Counted from the first letter of the stretch, positions 33,890 to 43,175 are shown. The stretch: DNA of 64,000 bases from Clostridium culturomicium (GCF_000821305.1 NZ_CCXK01000014.1:62001-126000); one strand, 5' to 3'. A program made the numbers and translations. The notes: generated from the letters alone by a model not told the origin.

Positions 33890-33926
33890 TAAACTTACTT
33901 AAATTTTACTCCAAATTTTTTCTATT

Positions 33927-33957
33927 AAAAGATTTGCAAATCTATTGCAAATCTTTT
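33927..33957 (+). terminator. rho-independent terminator
   Basis: The stem AAAAGATTTGCAA / TTGCAAATCTTTT has a 5-nt loop and a long T-run. Confidence 0.9.
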
Positions 33958-34026
33958 TTTATATGTATATACTTAAAACATAGTTATTTAGCTAATTAGC
34001 TAAATATATAATTTAGGAGTGATTTT

Positions 34027-34341
34027 ATGAATAATTCAAAATTCAAACTTAATAAATCTAATTTAATCCAGTTTACGGCAATTATCAGTACCTTAGTAAT
34101 TAATCTAGTTTCTTATCCATTTCTTCCTGATAAGGTTGGCATCCAAGTAAATGCTAGTGGAATTTCAAATTCTGCACCAAAACTTCTTTATCTATCTATA
34201 TCATTTTTAGCTATCAGTCTCTTGGCTTACTTAGGTTCAAAGCCTATAGGACAAAAGAAGAATCAATATACTGGTGTTGCAATTTTATTAGTTGTCTTTA
34301 ACTTAATTATAATAATATTAAATATTATTTTTCTAACCTAA
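34027..34341 (+). CDS. small DUF1648-type membrane protein
   Basis: A 104-aa protein with three hydrophobic segments. The segment YPFLPDKVGIQVNASGISN is the DUF1648 core, a motif also found at the N-terminus of SdpI-family proteins. It opens a three-gene run with an ArsR-type regulator (29 nt on) and an sdpI-like gene. It may supply the DUF1648 part that the short SdpI in this run lacks (inference). Confidence 0.8.
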   Translation: MNNSKFKLNKSNLIQFTAIISTLVINLVSYPFLPDKVGIQVNASGISNSAPKLLYLSISFLAISLLAYLGSKPIGQKKNQYTGVAILLVVFNLIIIILNIIFLT

Positions 34342-34369
34342 ATATATAACCAGTGAAAGGAGAATAACC

Positions 34370-34645
34370 TTGAGTAAAGTTTTTAAAGCAATCAGCGATG
34401 CCACTAGAAGAGAAATTCTTAGTCTCCTGTCTAAAGGTGATATGACAGCTGGAGAGATTGCTGATAAGTTTAATATGTCAAAGCCATCTATCTCAAAGCA
34501 CTTAGATATCTTAAGAGAAGCCGAGCTGGTTACTTCAGAAAAAAAGGGCCAATTTGTCATCTATTCAATAAATACCACTGTACTACAACAAGTTCTAGGT
34601 GGCTTTCTAGATTTAATTAATGGAGGTAAAAATGATGAAAGTTAA
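34370..34645 (+). CDS. ArsR-family regulator (SdpR-like autorepressor)
   Basis: A 91-aa winged-helix repressor starting with TTG behind AAAGGAGAA. The pattern KAISDATRREILSLLSKGDM and SKPSISKHLDILREAELV is that of SdpR and its relatives; the metal-binding cysteines of ArsR/SmtB are absent. In Bacillus subtilis SdpR is an autorepressor held at the membrane by SdpI when toxin is present. The gene overlaps the following sdpI-like gene by 14 nt, which supports a joint function. Confidence 0.9.
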   Translation: MSKVFKAISDATRREILSLLSKGDMTAGEIADKFNMSKPSISKHLDILREAELVTSEKKGQFVIYSINTTVLQQVLGGFLDLINGGKNDES

Positions 34646-35228
34646 AAATCTTGACTTTACGCGATGTTTCTTTTTAATTGCAAGTTTGACCATCATTATA
34701 TTAAGTTTCTTTATTTCTGATGCAAAAACCTCAAAGGCTATTTTTATAGGACTACTAATTATAACTTTACTATTACTAGATTTAAATATGCCTAAAGTAG
34801 CAAAACTTTCAGAAGATAACCCTAAGGTAAGAACTATGCGTTCCATGAACAGATTGATTATAGCTATATTCATTATTCTTGGAACATACTATCTTATTTC
34901 ACCTTCTGTTACTATTGCTGCTGAAACTTCTGACAAGTTTCTTATTATATGACTTGCAATTTTTATTATGATTTTTGGTAATATTTCTCCTAAAATTCCT
35001 TTTAACAGATATATGGGTTTAAGATTACCTTGGACAATACGAGATGAGGATACTTGGAGAATTGCTCATAGAATTACAGGATATTTAGCTTTTCCAATAG
35101 GTATTTTAATGATTATCAGTTCATTTTTCTTCGAATCACAATATGTGGCTGGTGTTGGAATTATTTCTTGGGTACTCATCCCAAGCTTGTATTCCCTATG
35201 GTTTTATTACAAAAAGTATAAGATGTAG
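34632..35228 (+). pseudogene. SdpI-family membrane protein interrupted by an in-frame TGA
   Basis: The start ATG at 34632 follows GGAGG inside the ArsR gene. The frame encodes three membrane segments up to codon 107, then TGA at 34950-34952, and stays open in the same frame to 35228. The distal part bears the SdpI signature PFNRYMGLRLPWTIRDEDTW and two more spans. Joined, the two parts (198 codons plus the stop) make a normal SdpI. A TGG-to-TGA or GGA-to-TGA change in a membrane span is the simplest explanation. Without SdpI the regulator would stay free to repress. Recoding or a sequencing error remains possible. Confidence 0.75.
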
Positions 35229-35317
35229 CTTTTGCTGCATCTATTTTTTTGAATATAAAACTCTTAACTACACAAAATATCTATAACCCTAATTTTTTAT
35301 AATAAGGAGGTTACATA

Positions 35318-35851
35318 ATGAAATCTAAAAAATTAGCATTAACACTTGTTATATCTGCAATGTGTCTTTTAACCGCCTGTGGTTCTAATCCAGATACAAA
35401 CACTACAGACAAAACTGCTACTAATAATGGCACCACTACAAATGAAACTACAGGTAAAGATACCATCAATGATGGATCTACAGTATTAGGCACAGATTAT
35501 GAGAATGGAACGTATAGAGGCTCATATGTTGATGGTGACGTCAACCAAATCTCCATTGAATTCGTTCTAAAGGACCAAAAATTTGAGTCAATCAAATACC
35601 GTGCTTTATCTTACAAAGGCGAAAACTACCTTGATGAAGCCGCAACTGGTGTAGTTAAAGCAATCAGAGAACAATATCAACAGGCTGCAGATGCTTTAAT
35701 TGGCAAAACTATATCTGATATAAATATTCTTTACAAACCTGCTGATGTAGTTAAGGATGTAGATACAGTAACAGGTGCAACCTTAAGAACCGGTAAATTA
35801 ATTTCAGCTTTATGGGATGGTCTAAACCGTCACCCTTATAAACTACCTTAA
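35318..35851 (+). CDS. FMN-binding-type lipoprotein
   Basis: A 177-aa lipoprotein (lipobox LTAC, Cys21) with a Thr/Asn-rich linker and one FMN_bind-like domain. The motif DTVTGATLRTG, with TGAT at 152-155, fits the ApbE flavinylation motif, with FMN expected on Thr155. The domain start NGTYRGSYVDGDVNQISIEF matches the related protein at 52912. A perfect AAGGAGG ribosome binding site precedes the ATG. It is a single gene with a terminator. An extracytosolic redox role is likely, the partner unknown. Confidence 0.8.
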   Translation: MKSKKLALTLVISAMCLLTACGSNPDTNTTDKTATNNGTTTNETTGKDTINDGSTVLGTDYENGTYRGSYVDGDVNQISIEFVLKDQKFESIKYRALSYKGENYLDEAATGVVKAIREQYQQAADALIGKTISDINILYKPADVVKDVDTVTGATLRTGKLISALWDGLNRHPYKLP

Positions 35852-35890
35852 TCCCTATTTTAAACTGATTAACAATTATTAATTTAAAAT

Positions 35891-35918
35891 AAAAAAGAAC
35901 TGATTTCAGTTCTTTTTT
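35891..35918. terminator. rho-independent terminator
   Basis: The stem AAAAAAGAACTGA / TCAGTTCTTTTTT has a 2-nt loop, so the inner A-T pairs probably open. It lies between convergent genes. Confidence 0.88.
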
Positions 35919-35955
35919 ATTATGTATTTTTAATTATTCACAAATCAATTATTCT

Positions 35956-36156
35956 TTATGACTCTTTCCCCTCTGCTTCAAGCTTCTTAATATTGGCATT
36001 GCTTTTAATAAATATAACTGCATAAATTCCACTTACAATAAAATTAGCTATTGCCAATCTTACATTTTCTGCCGCCATACCCAAACCAGCAATAGCAAAT
36101 AAAACTGTTGCAGCCATCCACATGGTTCTTCGCTTTTTTAATTTTTCTAAATTCAT
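35956..36156 (-). CDS. small two-span membrane protein
   Basis: A 66-aa protein with two hydrophobic segments (about 10-28 and 33-50), a basic N-terminus (KLKKRRTMWM) and a charged tail. No family is recognised. GGGGGAAGG before the ATG is a good ribosome binding site, and terminators lie on both sides, so a small free-standing gene is credible. Confidence 0.68.
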   Translation of the reverse strand: MNLEKLKKRRTMWMAATVLFAIAGLGMAAENVRLAIANFIVSGIYAVIFIKSNANIKKLEAEGKES

Positions 36157-36234
36157 AACCTTCCCCCCATAAACTCATATACCTATTATAATATATATTA
36201 ACAACTCTTCCCATATAGTTTTATCTTAAACTAA

Positions 36235-36262
36235 AAAAAGAAATCCAGCAAAGCTGGATTTC
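36235..36262 (-). terminator. rho-independent terminator for the ABC exporter operon
   Basis: GAAATCCAGC pairs with GCTGGATTTC around a 3-nt loop. On the minus strand a T-run follows. Confidence 0.85.
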
Positions 36263-36316
36263 CTCATTAATTCTTCATTATCATTATTCATTTTTCATCA
36301 TCATGCTTCGATCACT

Positions 36317-38290
36317 TTATACAGCTTCCTCATGAGAATCCTCAAACTGACTATTATAAAGATTAGAATAGAATCCACCTGCAGCAAGTAAGTCTGTATG
36401 AGTACCTTGCTCAACGATATCTCCATCCTTCATTACAAGGATTAAGTCTGCATCTCTGATAGTAGATAATCTATGAGCTATAACGAAGCTTGTTCTGCCC
36501 TTCATTAAGTTATCCATAGCCTTTTGGATTAGAACCTCTGTACGAGTATCAACAGAGCTTGTTGCCTCGTCTAAGATAAGAATCTTAGGATCTGCTAAGA
36601 TTGCACGAGCAATAGTTAAAAGCTGCTTTTGACCAGCTGATACGTTACTTGCTTCTTCGTTTAATATCATGTTATATCCATCTGGTAAAGTTTTTACAAA
36701 GTGATGAACGTTAGCTGCTTTCGCTGCTGCTATTACTTCTTCATCTGTTGCATTAAGTCTACCATATCTGATATTTTCTTTTATTGAACCATTAAATAAC
36801 CATGTATCTTGAAGAACCATACCAAAGATACTTCTTAAGTCATGTCTGTTGAAATCTTGAATATTGTGGCCGTCTATTAAGATTGCTCCACTATTAACAT
36901 CATAGAATCTCATTAAAAGCTTAATCATTGTAGTCTTACCAGCACCTGTAGGCCCAACAATTGCAACCTTCTGACCTGGTTTAACGTTAGCTGTAAAGTC
37001 ATTAATGATAATTTTATCTTCTGAATATCCGAAGTGAACATTTTCAAACTGTACACTTCCTTCTATTTCAATAATCTCATCTTCATTAACCACCGCTACT
37101 TCTCTTTCTGCTTCTTTATGGTGATGAGACTTCTTGTTACTTTCTTCTTGGAATTCTCTTCCTACAACGCCTGCCATTGGATTATTAATCTTAACAGGGT
37201 TTTCAGCAAATTGATCCTCTTCTTCCTCATCAAGGAATTCAAAAACTCTCTCTGCCGCTGCCATAGTAGATTGAACTAAGTTTGCAATCTGAGCAGTTTG
37301 TGCTATTGGTTGGTTGAAACTTCTTACATATTGAATGAAAGACTGAATATCTCCAACTGTAATTGAACCTTTAATTGCAAGGTATCCCCCCAGGATTGAA
37401 ACCATAACATAACCTAAGTTACCTATAAATGTCATGATAGGCATCATCATTCCTGAAAGGAACTGAGATTTCCATGCTGAGTTATATAGTTGGTCATTTA
37501 GTTTATTAAATTCACGAATGGCATCTTCTTCACCATTGAAGGCCTTAACTATATTGTGGCCTCCATAAATCTCCTCTACCTGACCATTTACATGTCCTAA
37601 GAATTCCTGTTGAGTCTTGAAGAATTTTTGTGATCTTTTAACAACAAATGATATTAACACTGCTGATAAAGGAAGCATTAATATAGTTGCCACAGTCATA
37701 ACTCCACTTATGGAGATCATCATTATAAGTACCCCGATAAGAGTAGTTACTGATGTGATAAATTGAGTCATGATTTGGTTTAAGCTCTGGCTCATCATAT
37801 CTACATCATTTGTAACTCTAGATAAAACTTCACCGTGAGTTTTTGTATCAAAATATTTTAAAGGCATTAGATTTATTTTTTCAGAAATTTGTTTTCTTAA
37901 TCTATATGAAACCTTTTGAGAAACTCCTGACATTACAAAGCTTTGTACAAAGGAGAAGGCTGCACTTACTATATATAATCCTAGTAAGAAAATTAATATC
38001 TTACTTACATAAGTGAAATCAATTCCTACGCCTGAACCTGTAACCTTTCCAACTAATCCTTCAAATATAGTTGTTGTTGCTTCTCCTAATATTTTAGGTC
38101 CAACAATTGAGAAGGCTGCACTTCCAATTGCAAATAATATTACTGCAAATATCGATATACTATATGGTTTTAGGTACACTAAAAGCTTTTTCATAGTACC
38201 TTTAAAGTTCTTGGCTTTTTGTCCACCGCCCATCATTCCATGAGGACCGCCTCCGCCCATTGGGCCTTTTCCCATACCTGGTTTACTCAT
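36317..38290 (-). CDS. ABC exporter subunit with a complete ATPase site (heterodimer partner)
   Basis: A 657-aa half-transporter: a Gly/Met-rich N-terminus, six membrane spans and a C-terminal nucleotide-binding domain (Walker A GPTGAGKTTM near 446, signature VSAGQKQLLT, Walker B ILILDEATSSVD with the catalytic Glu). An acidic linker with a His cluster (KKSHHHKEAE) joins the two domains. Its start overlaps the end of the partner gene by 8 nt. The pair matches the heterodimeric multidrug exporter group (YheI/YheH, also BmrC/BmrD). Here the regular site is on this subunit. Confidence 0.94.
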   Translation of the reverse strand: MSKPGMGKGPMGGGGPHGMMGGGQKAKNFKGTMKKLLVYLKPYSISIFAVILFAIGSAAFSIVGPKILGEATTTIFEGLVGKVTGSGVGIDFTYVSKILIFLLGLYIVSAAFSFVQSFVMSGVSQKVSYRLRKQISEKINLMPLKYFDTKTHGEVLSRVTNDVDMMSQSLNQIMTQFITSVTTLIGVLIMMISISGVMTVATILMLPLSAVLISFVVKRSQKFFKTQQEFLGHVNGQVEEIYGGHNIVKAFNGEEDAIREFNKLNDQLYNSAWKSQFLSGMMMPIMTFIGNLGYVMVSILGGYLAIKGSITVGDIQSFIQYVRSFNQPIAQTAQIANLVQSTMAAAERVFEFLDEEEEDQFAENPVKINNPMAGVVGREFQEESNKKSHHHKEAEREVAVVNEDEIIEIEGSVQFENVHFGYSEDKIIINDFTANVKPGQKVAIVGPTGAGKTTMIKLLMRFYDVNSGAILIDGHNIQDFNRHDLRSIFGMVLQDTWLFNGSIKENIRYGRLNATDEEVIAAAKAANVHHFVKTLPDGYNMILNEEASNVSAGQKQLLTIARAILADPKILILDEATSSVDTRTEVLIQKAMDNLMKGRTSFVIAHRLSTIRDADLILVMKDGDIVEQGTHTDLLAAGGFYSNLYNSQFEDSHEEAV

Positions 38291-40541
38291 TATCTAACTC
38301 CTCCTTTGAAAGCTGAGAAAGTGCAATCTGCTTATATACTTCACAATTTTTCATAAGCTCTTTATGAGTTCCAATACCAGCTACTTTACCTTCTTCAAGT
38401 ACAATAATCTGGTCTGCATGAAGAATTGTACTAATTCTCTGAGCAACAATAAGAACTGTACTGTTCTTAGTTTCTTTATTTAGTGCCTTACGTAAAGCTG
38501 CATCTGTTTTATAGTCTAAAGCAGAGAAGCTGTCATCGAAAATATAAACTTCTGGAGATTTAGCAATGGCTCTTGCTATTGAAAGTCTTTGTCTTTGACC
38601 TCCAGATACGTTTGTTCCACCTTGAGCTATTGATGTTTCATATCCTTGTGGAGTTCCTTCAATAAAATCTTTAGCTTGAGCAATTTCAGCCGCTTTTTTC
38701 ATGGCTTCATCTGAAAGTTCTTCTTTACCATATTTAATATTACTTTCAATATCTCCAGAGAATAACATACCCTTTTGAGGCACATATCCTATCTTAGATC
38801 TTAGCTCATGCTGGCTTACATCTTTGATATTAACTCCATCTAAGATTATTTCACCTTCAGTTACATCATAGAATCTTGGTATTAAGTTTATTAATGTAGA
38901 TTTACCACTTCCAGTACTTCCTATAAAGGCTGTTGTCTCACCTGGTCTTGCAGTAAAGTTTATATCACTTAATACATCTTCATCCGCATTAGGGTATCTG
39001 AATGAAACCCCTTTGAATTTAAGGATACCTTTTTCAGTTTCCTTAAATTTAACTGGTTCTACTGGATCATTAATTGCTAGTTCAGTGTTTAATATTTCAT
39101 CAACACGTCCTGCTGAAACTGCAGCTCTTGGAAGCATTATTGAAACCATAGAAATCATTAAAAATGCCATGATAATCTGCATTGTATATTGGATAAATGC
39201 CATCATATCTCCAACCTGCATTGTTCCTGCATCTACCGCATGGGAACCGTTCCAAACTATTAATATTGTAATAGCGTTCATAATAAGCATCATGATAGGC
39301 ATCATCATTGACATAGTTCTATTAACAAATAGATTTGTTTTAGTTAAATCTTTATTAGCTTTATCAAATCTCTTTTCTTCATGCTTTTCAGTACTAAACG
39401 CACGGATTACAAGCATACCAGTAAGAATTTCACGAGTTACAAGGTTAACTTTATCAATTAAAGACTGAACTCTTTTAAACCTTGGCATTACAACACTAAA
39501 TAGTACAATTACTACTGCAGATATCGCAACTACTGCTACTGCAATAATCCATGCCATTGAAGTTTCTGTATTTAAAACTTTAATTATACCACCAACTCCT
39601 AATATTGGAGCATAGAATACAACCCTTAGAAGCATAACCATTAAGTTTTGTATCTGTTGAATATCATTTGTACTACGAGTAATTAATGAAGCTGTTGAGA
39701 ATTTATCAAGCTCATTATTTGAAAAACTAATAACCTTGGCAAATACCTGCTGTCTTAATCTTCTTCCTAGACTTGCTGCAACCCTTGCACCTAGGAAGCT
39801 TACACTAATTGTAGCTGCCATACTTAGTAATGCTATACCAAGCATTTTAGCACCTGAAGTTAAGATATAATTAGTTTGTAATTTATCAGTATTTACTCCA
39901 ATACCCTCATACTCATTTTTTACAAAAGTTGTAGCAGCCTGCCCAATCATAGATTCCGGAAGCTGTTCGAATCCCTTATTGAATTCATCCTTCATTGCCA
40001 CAAGCTGTTCCTTAGGCATAATCTTAATTAAATCTATAAGAGGAGTATTAGGATCAATATTTGCCTGAGGCGGCATTTGAGCTAACATTTTCTCTTTTAG
40101 TGCTTGAGTCTTTTCATTAGTTTCATCCTCAAACATTGAAATGATAAGCATTGGTTTTCCAAAGATACCATTTAATTTTGTTATAGTGTCTTCATCTGTA
40201 ACACTAAGTTCATATAGAGTTTCATTTGCTAAAGAAGGATATTTCTTTAAATATTTATCATATTCCTCTTTTGAAAGACTTGCCTTCTCTAATTTAGAGT
40301 AACTAGCTGAAATTTCTTCTATATCAGCATCGCTCATAAACAATTTCAAATTTTCCAGTGAACTTTCTCTTATTACCTTTGGAGCAACCTCCTCAACTCC
40401 GCCTTGTTGTATACCAACATTGACGATGTTTGAAGTGTACTCAGGTAAAGAAAGATCACAAGTTGCTTGAATTACTAGTAATCCAACTATCATCATAATT
40501 GGTACTATAGACTTTTTTAAGTATTTTATTAACTTAAACAT
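38283..40541 (-). CDS. ABC exporter subunit with a degenerate Walker B (heterodimer partner)
   Basis: A 752-aa half-transporter: six spans, then a nucleotide-binding domain (Walker A GSTGSGKSTL near 543, signature VSGGQRQRLS). In Walker B the residue after the Asp pair is Ser (IFDDSFSALD), so the catalytic Glu is lost, as in one half of heterodimeric exporters. About 190 residues between span 1 and span 2 form an unusual extracytosolic insertion. The start was set at 40541 behind GTGGAGGAA; a longer frame to 40604 adds 21 residues without a site. It is the first gene of the pair. Confidence 0.93.
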   Translation of the reverse strand: MFKLIKYLKKSIVPIMMIVGLLVIQATCDLSLPEYTSNIVNVGIQQGGVEEVAPKVIRESSLENLKLFMSDADIEEISASYSKLEKASLSKEEYDKYLKKYPSLANETLYELSVTDEDTITKLNGIFGKPMLIISMFEDETNEKTQALKEKMLAQMPPQANIDPNTPLIDLIKIMPKEQLVAMKDEFNKGFEQLPESMIGQAATTFVKNEYEGIGVNTDKLQTNYILTSGAKMLGIALLSMAATISVSFLGARVAASLGRRLRQQVFAKVISFSNNELDKFSTASLITRSTNDIQQIQNLMVMLLRVVFYAPILGVGGIIKVLNTETSMAWIIAVAVVAISAVVIVLFSVVMPRFKRVQSLIDKVNLVTREILTGMLVIRAFSTEKHEEKRFDKANKDLTKTNLFVNRTMSMMMPIMMLIMNAITILIVWNGSHAVDAGTMQVGDMMAFIQYTMQIIMAFLMISMVSIMLPRAAVSAGRVDEILNTELAINDPVEPVKFKETEKGILKFKGVSFRYPNADEDVLSDINFTARPGETTAFIGSTGSGKSTLINLIPRFYDVTEGEIILDGVNIKDVSQHELRSKIGYVPQKGMLFSGDIESNIKYGKEELSDEAMKKAAEIAQAKDFIEGTPQGYETSIAQGGTNVSGGQRQRLSIARAIAKSPEVYIFDDSFSALDYKTDAALRKALNKETKNSTVLIVAQRISTILHADQIIVLEEGKVAGIGTHKELMKNCEVYKQIALSQLSKEELDNE

Positions 40542-41292
40542 GATTTCCTCCACTCCCTTTAAGTAAGCTAAAGTTATAAAATTAATCATTAAGTAAGCCT
40601 CCAAATCTTTGATTTGGTTAAGGCAAACTTACTCCTTTGAATGAATATTGAAAGGAGTTCCCTATTATAATTTCCTAGTCATAGCAAATAATACTCTTGC
40701 CAAATTATCTTAGGATTAAGGGTTGATATTTTACCGTTATTATTATAGAATAATTATATATTTATAACTATTCTAAGTCAATAATTATTTTATATAAAAC
40801 TAATTAATAATATATTAACTAATTGTTTTATTAAATTTGCTTGAATAAGTCGTTGTATGTTATTTTATAGTTAAGGAAATCATCTAAATTAGATAATCTA
40901 ATTAAACTTTTATTACAACTAATAACCAATCTATGCAATTCCTTTTGCATAGTGCCTATGGCTTTTTTATTTATCCTAAATTGATATAGTTTACATAAGT
41001 GAAGAAGTACTTCTTACTAATTTTCAGAAGTGGTACTAAAAAATCTAAATTATAAATTGGATATATTCTTAGTCTTGATTCAACTTAAGCACCTGCATTT
41101 TTTCACAATAATTATGTATTAATATATATTTACTCATTCCTTCTAATGAGTAAGCTTGAGAACCTAAATCTAAGATTTTAGTTCTTGCTAAAAATTTTCC
41201 ACTAATTATACCTTTAGTGGAGTAAGTTCGTGTTTTCAAATCAATAAGTTTGACACTAACTTAAAACACTTTTACGTAAAGGAGACTTCGTT
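40542..41292. other. 751-bp intergenic region rich in palindromes
   Basis: No credible gene is seen between the divergent ABC and MarR genes. The palindromes are ACTCCTTT/AAAGGAGT (40631-40658), AATTAGAT/ATCTAATT (40887-40903), CTATGCAA/TTGCATAG (40931-40952, followed by a T-run), AAGAAGTACTTCTT (41002-41015), TTACTCATT/AATGAGTAA (41130-41153) and CCACTAA/TTAGTGG (41199-41220). Some may be MarR operators. The hairpin at 40931 with its T-run is a terminator candidate for an unseen small RNA. Confidence 0.55.
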
Positions 41293-41736
41293 ATGGATGA
41301 AAAAAATCTAACAAAAGTATCTGAACAATTCTTTGGGTTAGTAATGCTATTGCATAAAAAAATTCTTAAACCTGAAGAGTTTATGAAGGGATTCCCTATT
41401 CCACCATCCCATGCCAAGGTAATATTCTTTCTTTCACAAAAAGGACCTAGTCCTGTATCTGCTATTGGAAAAGAGCTCTGCATTTCCAAATCAAATATGA
41501 CTCCAATAATAGATAAACTCCTTGAAGATGGTTATGTTAATAGGTATGAAGATCCTAAAGATAGAAGAATTTTAAGAATTGAAGTAACTGAAAAAGCTAG
41601 AGAAACCTTTAAACTTAAGAGAGATTTTGCAATAAAAGCTTTAATAAATAAACTCTCTGAGCTAAATGATGAAGATATTGCCAATTTAGGTGATGCTCTA
41701 GAAACCTTTCATCATATTCTTGATAAATTAAGTTAA
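41293..41736 (+). CDS. MarR-family transcriptional regulator
   Basis: A 147-aa winged-helix regulator. The core SAIGKELCISKSNMTPIIDK, followed by LLEDGYVNRYEDPKDRRILR, shows the MarR recognition helix and wing. It is divergent from the ABC exporter pair, so control of that exporter is the obvious hypothesis. An AAAGGAGA ribosome binding site lies inside a small TTTACGTAAA palindrome. A strong terminator follows. Confidence 0.93.
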   Translation: MDEKNLTKVSEQFFGLVMLLHKKILKPEEFMKGFPIPPSHAKVIFFLSQKGPSPVSAIGKELCISKSNMTPIIDKLLEDGYVNRYEDPKDRRILRIEVTEKARETFKLKRDFAIKALINKLSELNDEDIANLGDALETFHHILDKLS

Positions 41737-41737
41737 A

Positions 41738-41777
41738 AAAGAGGTATGAAACAAATTCTGTTGTTTCATACCTCTTT
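41738..41777 (+). terminator. rho-independent terminator after marR
   Basis: A perfect 17-bp stem, AAAGAGGTATGAAACAA paired with 41761-41777, has a 6-nt loop. The T-run is short. Confidence 0.85.
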
Positions 41778-41906
41778 AATTTACTCTTGAAAATAGATAG
41801 CTTAAATAAAGATTTAAGGATAGGACCCGACCCAGATAATTTTGATTTTTAATTTAGAATAAATTTAATCCTCCCCTTAAATTCAACTTTCATGAAAAAT
41901 TATAAT

Positions 41907-41942
41907 AGAACCCTAGGCACAGATTACACTTCCTAGGGTTCT
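41907..41942 (-). terminator. terminator overlapping the stop codon of the RdgB/HAM1-like gene
   Basis: AGAACCCTAGG (41907-41917) pairs with CCTAGGGTTCT (41932-41942). The second arm includes the last codons and stop of the minus-strand gene. Confidence 0.75.
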
Positions 41943-42550
41943 ATTTTATTGATTACTTTTGCAAAAAATTCTCTAAATCCCTTGCCAATCATATCACTTT
42001 CTGTTTCTTCATTCTTAATATCCATGTAATATTCACCAGTATTTTCATCTATAGATATTGAGTCTAGCGGAAAACCTTTAATTCTAACTGGATGTGGCTT
42101 ATCAGTTAAAATAAATCTTTCTGAACTAATATCCTCATCCATAGATTCATAACTTTTACTATTACTCATTACCAAACAAATAGCATTTTTATACTGTGCT
42201 GTCACCTTACCACCAAACTCTTTAGCAATCCCAGCATAATATTTAATCATTTCATCATCGGATAAAGTCTTACCTTTTACACGTCTTGCATAAACCCCTG
42301 GCTGTCTTTCCTCATCCAAGCCGTCAATATATAACCCAGAATCACATGAAAATACAGGTTCTTTTAAGACAGAGTAATAAGCTTCAGCCTTAAGCCTTGC
42401 ATTATCTAAGGGAGAATTTCCACTTTCCTCTACCTCCCCTATTTCAACAGATAATTCATTTAATCCAACCACCTCTATAGGAAGCTCTTTCAGTATCCTC
42501 CTCATAGATTCCAACTTAGCTGGATTTTTTGTACCATATATCAGCTTCAT
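41933..42550 (-). CDS. non-canonical purine NTP pyrophosphatase, RdgB/HAM1 family
   Basis: A 205-aa house-cleaning enzyme family that hydrolyses dITP, XTP and related nucleotides to monophosphates. YGTKNPAKLESMRRIL at the N-terminus, SPLDNARLKAEAYY and SCDSGLYIDGL are the family motifs; the usual aDDSGL reads CDSGL here, with the key Asp kept. It differs enough from standard RdgB that a variant substrate is possible. It lies 15 nt downstream of the GNAT gene and is probably co-transcribed with it. Confidence 0.85.
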   Translation of the reverse strand: MKLIYGTKNPAKLESMRRILKELPIEVVGLNELSVEIGEVEESGNSPLDNARLKAEAYYSVLKEPVFSCDSGLYIDGLDEERQPGVYARRVKGKTLSDDEMIKYYAGIAKEFGGKVTAQYKNAICLVMSNSKSYESMDEDISSERFILTDKPHPVRIKGFPLDSISIDENTGEYYMDIKNEETESDMIGKGFREFFAKVINKIEP

Positions 42551-42565
42551 ATCATCATTCCTCTT

Positions 42566-43075
42566 TTAAAATATTTTTTCAAAAGCTACTCTTTCGCTTT
42601 TATCTTCTAAATAAATAATTCCACAATACTTGTATCCATTTTTAATAAGAGATTTTTGCATTGAAATATTCTCTCTATGAGTATCAATTTTAATACTATG
42701 TACATTTCTATCAACACATAAGCTTTCAGCTGAATCCAAAATTTGTGAAGCTAATCCAAGTCCTTTATATTCATTATCAACACATATTCTATGAATTACA
42801 GCATATTCCCCAGAACTAAGCCATTCCCCGTTGTAAATTTCATCATAAGTTGGTTCTCCATCAAAAGAAATAGCTGCTGTTGCGACAATTTTATCTTTTT
42901 CTTTCCAAACATAACTCCAACCACTTTGAATATCTGCTTTTATTACCTCTTTTTCAGGATATCCATTCTGCCATTGGTCAATGTTTCTTGCCTTAAAATA
43001 TTCTTGTGCTTGTTTTATAATCTCCATTACTCTAATAACATCTTCATCTCTTGTTCTTCTTAACTTACACTCCAT
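42566..43075 (-). CDS. GNAT-family N-acetyltransferase
   Basis: A 169-aa acetyl-CoA-dependent acyltransferase. Motif A, IHRICVDNEYKGLGLASQIL, contains the R/Q-x-x-G-x-G/A-like pyrophosphate loop (YKGLGLA). The C-terminal SIKIDTHRENISMQKSLIKN is also typical of GNAT enzymes. Substrate unknown. It is the first gene of a two-gene unit with the pyrophosphatase-like gene. Confidence 0.9.
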   Translation of the reverse strand: MECKLRRTRDEDVIRVMEIIKQAQEYFKARNIDQWQNGYPEKEVIKADIQSGWSYVWKEKDKIVATAAISFDGEPTYDEIYNGEWLSSGEYAVIHRICVDNEYKGLGLASQILDSAESLCVDRNVHSIKIDTHRENISMQKSLIKNGYKYCGIIYLEDKSERVAFEKIF

Positions 43076-43175
43076 AACCTACTCCTTAACAAACCACATT
43101 AATTTCTCTTATGTTTTAATAATATAATTATACCTTCAATTGAATAAATTTACATTACTACTTATAAAAAAATAA

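Noticed and set aside
38013..38243. 76-codon plus-strand frame within the exporter gene
   Set aside because: It is antisense to a conserved membrane domain and has no ribosome binding site.
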